DNA of 6,855 nt from Propionicimonas sp. (GTDB taxonomy: Bacteria; Actinomycetota; Actinomycetes; Propionibacteriales; Propionibacteriaceae), in contig JAVHXR010000034.1 of assembly GCA_031119515.1 (NCBI GenBank), positions 6,317-13,171 of the forward strand, read 5' to 3'. Below the pieces are notes generated by a model. That model searched no databases and was not told the DNA's origin. It saw nothing but the letters and a program-made list of their open reading frames with translations. Numbering within the stretch: the stretch's first letter is position 1; the number at the start of each line of letters is the position of its first letter. The translations under genes and the position numbers were made by a program. This document shows, in pieces, positions 1-5,169 of the stretch.

Positions 1-794
1 ACGTGCTGATGTTCGCCTGGATGACGCCCGAGACGCTGCGCCTGAGCAGGTCGGTCTCCGACGGCTTCGGTTTCGACTCCGAGCTCGAGGAGATCTCGGG
101 GCTGCTGGACGCCGCCGGCTGCTACCGGCGGCAGGACGACGCGGTCCGCAAGGTGGTGCCCGAGTACGGGCCCGGCTACAAGTTCAAGATCGTGCTGCCG
201 AGCGTGATCGACTCCGACGCGCTTCGGCTCTACTCGGTGGTGGTGCAGGCGCCGGACGGCAGCCAGACCAGCCACCGGCTCAGCACCGAGGCCTACCTGG
301 GGGTGGTCGCCGCCACCAACTTCAAGCAGCGTGTCCGCAAGATGCTGGAGTACTACCACGCCGACCGGCTGAACTTCGTCACCACCGGCACCCCCAACCG
401 GCTGGAGTACGACCAGGGGTTCTTCGTGAAGCTCGGGGACGGGTCGGCCGACATCAAGCCGATCGCGCACCTCTACAAGAGCCAGGTCTACGCCCTCGCC
501 GCGTACCTCGGCGTGCCGGCCGAGATCCAGCAGCGTCCCTCGACGACCGACACCTACTCGCTGGCCCAGTCGCAGGAGGAGTTCTACTTCTCGCTGCCCT
601 ACCAGCGGATGGACCTGTGCCTGTACGCCCTGAACAACGCCGTCCCGATCGAGGCGGTCGCCACCGCCACCGGTCTCGAGGTCGGGCAGGTCGAGCGGGT
701 GTACCGCGACATCGAACAGAAGCGGCGGACCACCGCCTACCTGCACGAGCCGCCGTTCCTGGTCTGTCCGGTGGACGAGGTGGGTCACCACTAG
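1..794 (+). CDS. NAD+ synthase-like ammonia ligase (NadE superfamily), 5' end missing
   Basis: This is the C-terminal 263 or so residues of a NadE-superfamily enzyme. The first complete in-frame codon is at 3 and the frame is open to the window edge. NadE adenylates a carboxylate (nicotinate adenine dinucleotide in the classic case) and amidates it with ammonia. Numbering from codon 3, I see the conserved core: EYGPGYKFKIVLP (54-66), NFKQRVRKMLEYYHAD (106-121), the GTPNRLEYDQGFF segment (129-141) matching the GTGNxSE region of NadE, KLGDGSADIKPIAHLYK (143-159), and TTDTYSLAQSQEEFYF (181-196). The P-loop SGGxDS must lie upstream of the window, so catalytic competence cannot be judged. No glutaminase domain follows the ligase domain. 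The gene ends in TAG inside a CTAG shared with the convergent acpS-like gene. Sitting beside glycan and carrier-protein genes, it may be a cluster-specific amide-forming paralogue rather than the housekeeping NadE; that is inference. Confidence 0.85.
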   Translation, partial: VLMFAWMTPETLRLSRSVSDGFGFDSELEEISGLLDAAGCYRRQDDAVRKVVPEYGPGYKFKIVLPSVIDSDALRLYSVVVQAPDGSQTSHRLSTEAYLGVVAATNFKQRVRKMLEYYHADRLNFVTTGTPNRLEYDQGFFVKLGDGSADIKPIAHLYKSQVYALAAYLGVPAEIQQRPSTTDTYSLAQSQEEFYFSLPYQRMDLCLYALNNAVPIEAVATATGLEVGQVERVYRDIEQKRRTTAYLHEPPFLVCPVDEVGHH

Positions 795-1171
795 CCGGTG
801 TAGGCGAGCGCGACCGCCGTCGCCAGGTCGCCGGAGGACGACCAGCTCACCCTCACCGACGTCACCCCGGCCAGCCGCGCCGCGTCCGCCACCCGGCCGC
901 GGAGTTCGACCTCCGGGGTGCCGGCCGCCGCCGCCACGACGATCCAGCGCCACGGCAGGGACCCGTCCCACGGCACCGCGAGCGCCTTCCAGACCGCCTC
1001 CTTGGCGGCGAACCGGCAGGCGTAGGCGACGGCCGGCACAGGCTCGGACTCGCACTCGGCGACCTCGGGGCCCGCGAACCAGCGGTGCGCGAACCGCTCG
1101 CCGTGCGCGTCGAGCAGCCGTCGCAGCCGGCCTGCGTCGGCGAGGTCGACGCCGACGCCCCTGAGGTTCAC
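791..1171 (-). CDS. AcpS-type holo-[acyl-carrier-protein] synthase (4'-phosphopantetheinyl transferase)
   Basis: A 126-residue protein, the normal length for AcpS. It would transfer 4'-phosphopantetheine from CoA to a serine of an acyl carrier protein in the cytosol. Diagnostic motifs are GVGVDL at residues 5-10 (metal-binding Asp9) and RFAAKEAVWKAL at 53-64 (Glu58 and Lys62 of the KEA signature). The C-terminal strand, which usually reads S-x-S/T-H-D/E, is here VSWSSSGDLATAVALA, with Ser where the His is expected. I chose the GTG at 1171 because it falls just before the conserved GVGVDL; the longer open frame upstream only shadows the preceding gene. This start overlaps the preceding gene's stop as GTGA (1168-1171), and I see only a weak Shine-Dalgarno, so translational coupling is likely. 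It is the last gene of the minus-strand operon. Its presence implies a dedicated carrier protein nearby, although none is inside the window. It could instead be the genome's only AcpS; the operon position argues for a cluster function. Confidence 0.85.
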   Translation of the reverse strand: MNLRGVGVDLADAGRLRRLLDAHGERFAHRWFAGPEVAECESEPVPAVAYACRFAAKEAVWKALAVPWDGSLPWRWIVVAAAAGTPEVELRGRVADAARLAGVTSVRVSWSSSGDLATAVALAYTG

Positions 1172-2016
1172 CCTGCGGCCAGCGTGGCCGACACCACCCG
1201 CACGAGTTCGGCCGCCGCCACCTGCGAGCCGACCTCGTTGAGGTGCCCGGCATCGGAGCTCAGCGCGGGGTTCAGGACGTAGAACGTCTCGCCACCGAGG
1301 TCGCGGACCATCGGCGACCCGGTCATCGTCGACTCGACGGCGGCGATGTCGAACAGGCGTCCGCTCTGGCCGTACTTCTCGCGCACCAGGGCGTTGTAGC
1401 GCTGCCGGGCGAGGTTGTCGGCGGGGCCCATCTGGTCGTCGATCCCGACCCAGGACTTCAGGACGGCCTTCCAGCTGCGGTCGGTGGTCAGCGGCACGGT
1501 GGTGTAGACGAGTTCCAGGTCGGGGTGCCGCTGCTGCAGGCCGTCCATGGTCGCGACGTAGGCGGCGAAGACCTCGTCCACGTCGGTCCCCGCCACCACG
1601 TCGGCGTAACACAGCTTGAGCAGCGCGACCTCGACCTGGCCGCCGAGCTCACCGTCCACCAGTGCCTGGAAGTCGGCGAACTTCCCGAGCGGGTCTCCGT
1701 TGGTGCCGACGTGCGCGTGGGCGAGGAAGCCGTCACCCGACGGCACCTGCCCACGGGTCTCGACCACTCCCGGAGCGGTCTCGCCGGCGGCCAGGAACAG
1801 CGGCTCGACGCCGCCGATGATGTTCGAGCCCACCGACTGGTGGCCGAAGAACACCGTGGCGCCGGCGAAGGCCTGCAGTTCGGCTGCGCTCGGCTCGTCC
1901 ACGGCTACTGTGCCTCCCACGTGTGGGCTCCTCTCCAGCAGGACGATGACGGTCCCCGCCGCGACGGCCGCGACCAGCGACCCGAGCGCGACCCGCTTGC
2001 CTGTCCCGAGTGCCAT
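1168..2016 (-). CDS. Membrane-anchored SGNH-hydrolase-like protein
   Basis: A 282-residue protein beginning with a basic stretch and one hydrophobic segment (about residues 9-27, VALGSLVAAVAAGTVIVLL). There is no lipobox cysteine or clear signal-peptidase site, so it is probably anchored with its body outside the membrane. The body has a GHQSVGSNII motif (58-67, Ser61), GTNGDP (104-109), KLCYADV (134-140), TTVPLT (172-177), RYNALVREKYG (206-216), FDIAAVEST (222-230) and DAGHLNEVG (255-263). The last resembles the Asp-x-x-His block V of SGNH/GDSL esterases, with His258 as candidate base and Ser61 as candidate nucleophile. That assignment is inferred from motif order. I have a memory of similar proteins in polysaccharide loci but know of no defined substrate; O-acyl esterase or acyltransferase are candidates. 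The ATG at 2016 is well supported by an AGGGGGG Shine-Dalgarno that overlaps the upstream gene's TGA (12-bp gap). The 3' end overlaps the next gene by GTGA. Confidence 0.72.
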   Translation of the reverse strand: MALGTGKRVALGSLVAAVAAGTVIVLLERSPHVGGTVAVDEPSAAELQAFAGATVFFGHQSVGSNIIGGVEPLFLAAGETAPGVVETRGQVPSGDGFLAHAHVGTNGDPLGKFADFQALVDGELGGQVEVALLKLCYADVVAGTDVDEVFAAYVATMDGLQQRHPDLELVYTTVPLTTDRSWKAVLKSWVGIDDQMGPADNLARQRYNALVREKYGQSGRLFDIAAVESTMTGSPMVRDLGGETFYVLNPALSSDAGHLNEVGSQVAAAELVRVVSATLAAG

Positions 2017-2022
2017 GGTGTT

Positions 2023-2029
2023 CCCCCCT
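2023..2029 (-). promoter_or_regulatory. Ribosome binding site of the SGNH-like gene, overlapping the upstream stop codon
   Basis: On the minus strand the junction reads TGAGGGGGGAACACCATG. The A of the ligase stop codon TGA is the first base of an AGGGGGG Shine-Dalgarno, with six bases to the ATG at 2016. This fixes the start of the SGNH-like gene and indicates that a ribosome finishing the ligase is already on the next gene's binding site. Confidence 0.75.
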
Positions 2030-3555
2030 CAGCCGTCCCGGCCCCCACCGGATGCCTGCTGTGCCTGTTCGATGCACCACGAACGGAGCTCGGCCTTGGA
2101 GACCTTCCCGTTCGCGTTCAAGGGTAACCGGCGGGTGAAGTGCACCGTCTGGGCCAGCATGTGCTTGGCCAGCCGGGCGCGGCAGTGCGCAAGCACCGCC
2201 TCCGCGCCGAGATCCGACCCCGGACGCGCCACCACCACCAGTTCGACCCGCTCGCCCGCCGCGTCGTCCGGGACGCCGACGGCTGCCGCGGAGATCAGGT
2301 CCGGCAGCTCCATCGCCACCGCTTCGACCTCCTGGCTGGCGACCCGGAACCCCCACGACTTGATGAAGTCCTCGGCCCGGTCGACGATGTAGATGTAGCC
2401 GTCGGCGTCGACCGTCGCCAGGTCGCCGGTGCGGAGTTCGCCGTCCGGCATCTTCACCGCCGTCGCCTCCGGATCGGCCAGGTAGCCGGGCGAGATGTTC
2501 GGCCCCCGCGCCCTGATCTCCCCGACCTCGCCCGGCTGCACGGTGGTCCCCTCCTGCGTCACCACCCGGAGCTCGACCCCCGGGATCCCCTTCCCGATCG
2601 AGCCGGTGCGGGTCAGGACCTCCTCCGGCGGCAGGTGGGACAGCCGGGCGGTGGCCTCGGTCTGGCCGTACATCACGAACACCCGGGCCTGCGGCTGCGC
2701 CTCCACGAGTTCGCGGACGAGGACGGACGAGAGCTTGCCCCCGGCCTGCTGGATGGTCCGCAGGGTCGGCACCTGCCGGGTCCGGAACGAGCTGTTGCGC
2801 AACAGGAGGTGGAACGTGGACGGCACCCCTGCGAAGCCGGTGCACTCCTCGGCGACCATCCGTTCCACGATCGACTCCGGGTAGACGAAGTTGGGCTGGA
2901 TCACCATCGAGGCGCCTGCCCGGAGGTGGGTGTGCAGCAACGAGGCGCCGAAGACGTAGCTGAACGGGAGCACCACGAGCATCCGGTCGGTGGCGTCCAG
3001 CCGCAGGTAGGACAGGATCGACTCGGTGTTGGCCTGGAGGTTGCGGTGCGTGGTGCGCACCACCCTCGGCCGGCCGGTGGTGCCCGAGGTGAAGACGTAC
3101 ACCGCGTCCTGGTCGGGATCCACCGGCACCGGGACCGGCGGCGCCACCGCGACCGGAGCCGCCGCGAGCGCGGTCTCGGCGACGACGGGGACGGCGAGCC
3201 CGGGGATGCGCGCGACGGCACGCTCCTGTGCCCGCCCGACCAGCAGCGCGCCGGTGCCGAGCAGGGACAGCCGGGCCGCGACCTCGGCGGCCGGCAGCGT
3301 CACCGGCAGCGGTGCGACGACGAACCCGCGGGCGAGCGCCGCGAGGTAGGCGGCCACCCAGAAGAAGCCGTTGGCCGCCAGCAGCGCGACCACCGAGCCG
3401 GGCGGGAGCTCAAGGGAGACGAGATGCTCGCCGAGCGTCGCCACCGCAGCGCGCAGGTCGGCGTAGCTGTGACGGCCGTCCGGCCCGACGATCGCCGGAG
3501 CCGGGTCCGCCGCCAGTTCGAGCAGGTAGTCCGCTGTGTTCACCGCGCGCTTCAC
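2029..3555 (-). CDS. AMP-forming acyl/aminoacyl ligase (class I adenylate-forming enzyme)
   Basis: A 508-residue ANL-superfamily enzyme. It activates a carboxylic acid with ATP to an acyl-AMP and passes it to CoA or a phosphopantetheine thiol. Core motifs are all present: A3 FTSGTTGRPR (155-164), A5 YGQTEA (296-301), A7 TGDLA (376-380, Asp378), the hinge and A8 region DRAEDFIKSWGFR (392-404), and A10 NANGKVSK (480-487) with the catalytic Lys484. After A8 the usual Pro of 'PxEIE' is Ser (ASQEVE). Substrate cannot be read by eye. The length suits a stand-alone ligase: there is no carrier or condensation domain. The start is GTG at 3555, chosen for the GGGGGAG Shine-Dalgarno four bases upstream. 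It is the first gene of the minus-strand operon, divergent from the glycosyltransferase. Leu477, just before A10, uses the rare codon TTA, the only in-frame TTA I found in the window. Alternatives are fatty acyl-CoA synthetase or fatty acyl-AMP ligase. Confidence 0.87.
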   Translation of the reverse strand: MKRAVNTADYLLELAADPAPAIVGPDGRHSYADLRAAVATLGEHLVSLELPPGSVVALLAANGFFWVAAYLAALARGFVVAPLPVTLPAAEVAARLSLLGTGALLVGRAQERAVARIPGLAVPVVAETALAAAPVAVAPPVPVPVDPDQDAVYVFTSGTTGRPRVVRTTHRNLQANTESILSYLRLDATDRMLVVLPFSYVFGASLLHTHLRAGASMVIQPNFVYPESIVERMVAEECTGFAGVPSTFHLLLRNSSFRTRQVPTLRTIQQAGGKLSSVLVRELVEAQPQARVFVMYGQTEATARLSHLPPEEVLTRTGSIGKGIPGVELRVVTQEGTTVQPGEVGEIRARGPNISPGYLADPEATAVKMPDGELRTGDLATVDADGYIYIVDRAEDFIKSWGFRVASQEVEAVAMELPDLISAAAVGVPDDAAGERVELVVVARPGSDLGAEAVLAHCRARLAKHMLAQTVHFTRRLPLNANGKVSKAELRSWCIEQAQQASGGGRDG

Positions 3556-3559
3556 GAGT

Positions 3560-3566
3560 CTCCCCC
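3560..3566 (-). promoter_or_regulatory. Ribosome binding site of the AMP-ligase gene, in a possible small hairpin
   Basis: The minus strand reads GGGGGAG followed by ACTC and then the GTG start at 3555, which is good Shine-Dalgarno spacing. Four of its G residues (3563-3566) can pair with the four C residues complementary to 3571-3574 across a four-base loop. A short hairpin could therefore mask the site. Such stems arise easily by chance in DNA this GC-rich. Confidence 0.6.
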
Positions 3567-3671
3567 AGCCGGGGCGACCGGGGTGCCCGCAGCAGCGGCA
3601 GTCTCGCAGATGTGCCCGCCGGACAACAGTGCCCCGGGCGCGCGGGCTCGCCCATGCCCGGCTGAGAGCAG

Positions 3672-3700
3672 TTCGCAGGGTGGGGACACGTCGCTACACT
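3672..3700 (+). promoter_or_regulatory. Candidate sigma70-type promoter for the glycosyltransferase operon
   Basis: TTCGCA (3672-3677) and TACACT (3695-3700) are separated by exactly 17 bp, matching TTGACA-N17-TATAAT at four of six -35 positions and four of six -10 positions. Transcription would start near 3707, leaving a leader of about 110 bases before the ATG at 3817. The -35 hexamer lies inside one copy of the repeated CTGCGAG-type word, so a regulator binding there could block RNA polymerase. This is a by-eye assignment. Confidence 0.45.
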
Positions 3701-3806
3701 GACGCCGGGGGAAAGTCTGCGAGCAGCTGACGCATGGGGGATCGGGCGCGCGCACTGCGAGTTTGGCGCGGGCATCGCTGCATTCTTTCCACGGCACCAC
3801 CGTCCT

Positions 3807-3811
3807 GGAGG
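3807..3811 (+). promoter_or_regulatory. Ribosome binding site that sets the glycosyltransferase start
   Basis: A perfect GGAGG lies five bases before the ATG at 3817. It favours this ATG over the in-frame TTG at 3763, which would add 18 residues with no family resemblance. Confidence 0.8.
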
Positions 3812-3816
3812 AACCG

Positions 3817-5169
3817 ATGACTGGCAGCTCAGGGGAGCGCACACCGTCCGCGGCACCGCACGTCCTCATCATCGTGCAGAACCTGCCGGTGCCGCTGGAC
3901 CGGCGGGTCTGGCTGGAGTGCCAGGCGCTGGTCGCGCGCGGCTACCGGGTGAGCGTGATCTGCCCGAAGGGCCCCGGCGACCCGGCCCGCCAGCACCTCG
4001 ACGGGGTCGACATCTACAAGTACAAGCCGGCCCCGGAGACCGAGGGCCTGCTGAGCTTCGCCTGGGAGTTCGCCTACAGCTGGGCGCGGACGGCGATCCT
4101 GTCGCTCAAGGTCGCGGCGCGGCGCAGGTTCGACATCATGCAGGCCTGCAACCCTCCGGACACCTACTGGCTGCTGGCCCGGCTGTGGCGGCCGTTCGGA
4201 GTGAAGTTCGTCTTCGACCAGCACGACCTGAACCCCGAGTTGTTCCTCTCCCGGTTCGGCGAACCCGAACGGGGGCTGTCGGCTGCGGAGTACAACGGCC
4301 TGCTCTGGCTCGAGCGGCAGACCTACCGGGCCGCGCACCGGGTGATCTCCACCAACGAGTCCTACAAGGCGATCGCGGTCCGCAGGGGACACCGCGACCC
4401 TGCGGAGGTGACGGTTGTCCGCAGCGGCCCCGACACCGCCCAGATGCGGCCGATCCACCCCGCCGAGCCACGCCCCGCCGGCACCGTCGAGCTGGTCTAC
4501 CTGGGCATCATGGGTCCGCAGGACGGCGTCGACCAGGCCCTGCTGGTGGTGGACGAACTGGTCCACAAGCGCGGACGGACGAACGTCACCGCCACCCTGA
4601 TGGGTTTCGGCGACTCGCTCGAGGACCTGAAGGCGCAGTCGGTGCAGCTCGGCCTCGAGGGCCACGTCCGGTTCACCGGCCGGGTCGACAAGGTGGCGAT
4701 CGCAGAGAACCTCAGCCGGGCCGACATCGGGCTCTGCCCCGACCTCAAGACCCCGCTGAACGACCTCTCCACGATGAACAAGACGATGGAGTACATGGCG
4801 TACGGGCTGCCGTCGGTCGCCTTCGACCTGGTCGAGACCAGGGTGTCCGGCGCGGACTCCGTGCTGTACGCGCCCTCCGGCGACATCGCGGCGTTCGCCG
4901 ACCAGGTGGAGCGGCTCATCGACGACCCCGGGCTGCGGGCCGAACTCGGCGCCAGGGCCCGCACCCGCGTGGTGGAGGTGCTCGACTGGCGTCCGCAGGC
5001 CGAGGCCTACGTCGGGGTCTTCGACTCCCTGTCCGGGTTCTCCCGGCCCGGACCTGCGGTACCCGACGCGGTCAGTTCCGGCACCGACGCGCAGGGCCGC
5101 CGCTACGTCGACCTCGCCGACCCACAGGAGTTCAACCGCTACCTGGTCGACCGGGGTGCACCCGCGTGA
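3817..5169 (+). CDS. GT4-like family glycosyltransferase (GT-B fold)
   Basis: A 450-residue cytosolic or membrane-associated transferase, predicted to add a sugar from an NDP-sugar to a lipid-linked or growing surface glycan. The N-terminal GT-B half begins with HVLIIVQNLPVPLDRRVW (15-32) and includes CNPPDTYW (111-118) and FVFDQHDLNPELF (131-143), the acceptor-side region. The C-terminal nucleotide-binding half has YLGIMGPQDGVD (228-239), LMGFGDS (261-267), VRFTGRV (284-290) and the NKTMEYMAYGLPSVAFDLVE block (321-340), which corresponds to the GT4 donor-sugar site with Glu325. No transmembrane segment is evident. After about residue 405 there is a tail of roughly 45 residues, Pro/Ala-rich and then YVDLADPQEFNRYL (430-443). 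The overall pattern recalls WbuB-like enzymes of polysaccharide loci; the sugar donor and linkage are unknown. The start is set by GGAGG at 3807-3811. The stop overlaps the next gene's start by GTGA, so the two should be co-translated. Confidence 0.88.
   Translation: MTGSSGERTPSAAPHVLIIVQNLPVPLDRRVWLECQALVARGYRVSVICPKGPGDPARQHLDGVDIYKYKPAPETEGLLSFAWEFAYSWARTAILSLKVAARRRFDIMQACNPPDTYWLLARLWRPFGVKFVFDQHDLNPELFLSRFGEPERGLSAAEYNGLLWLERQTYRAAHRVISTNESYKAIAVRRGHRDPAEVTVVRSGPDTAQMRPIHPAEPRPAGTVELVYLGIMGPQDGVDQALLVVDELVHKRGRTNVTATLMGFGDSLEDLKAQSVQLGLEGHVRFTGRVDKVAIAENLSRADIGLCPDLKTPLNDLSTMNKTMEYMAYGLPSVAFDLVETRVSGADSVLYAPSGDIAAFADQVERLIDDPGLRAELGARARTRVVEVLDWRPQAEAYVGVFDSLSGFSRPGPAVPDAVSSGTDAQGRRYVDLADPQEFNRYLVDRGAPA

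Larger units (their letters stand above)
3556..3816. other. Divergent intergenic control region
   Basis: This 261-bp stretch separates the minus-strand ligase operon from the plus-strand glycosyltransferase operon and must carry the start signals for both. The plus strand has one reasonable promoter (3672-3700); I see no equally good promoter towards the ligase. The word CTGCGAG occurs at 3717-3723 and 3755-3761, its complement CTCGCAG at 3603-3609, and a one-mismatch complement TTCGCAG at 3672-3678. CTGACGC is repeated directly at 3699-3705 and 3727-3733. No convincing protein-coding gene or terminator is visible. A short frame, 3734-3820, ends on the glycosyltransferase start but has poor codon bias. 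Confidence 0.7.

Noticed and set aside
1172..1612. N-terminal extension of the AcpS frame to an upstream ATG
   Set aside because: The extra 147 residues are Arg/Gly-rich shadow of the SGNH-like gene, and AcpS proteins start just before GVGVDL.
1243..2127. 294-codon plus-strand open frame opposite the SGNH-like gene
   Set aside because: Antisense shadow; the minus-strand gene has a strong Shine-Dalgarno, a membrane segment and ordered motifs.
3631..3647. GC-rich inverted repeat (GCCC...GGGC) as a terminator or operator
   Set aside because: Only a four-base stem with no following T-run; such pairings are expected by chance at this base composition.
2140..3702. 520-codon open frame on the plus strand opposite the minus-strand ligase
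   Set aside because: It is antisense to a gene with every adenylation motif, is rich in Arg/Gly/His as GC-rich shadow frames are, and shows no domain or Shine-Dalgarno.
3763..3816. Upstream TTG start for the glycosyltransferase
   Set aside because: TTG is a weak start with no Shine-Dalgarno close by, whereas the ATG at 3817 has GGAGG at ideal spacing.
3556..3816. A promoter for the minus-strand ligase operon
   Set aside because: One must exist, but no hexamer pair on the minus strand stood out enough to place it.
3918..5165. Upstream 416 codons of the long frame that continues into the right-hand ligase
   Set aside because: This part overlaps the glycosyltransferase in another frame and is low-complexity Arg/Pro/Gly; the true ligase begins at the GTG at 5166.
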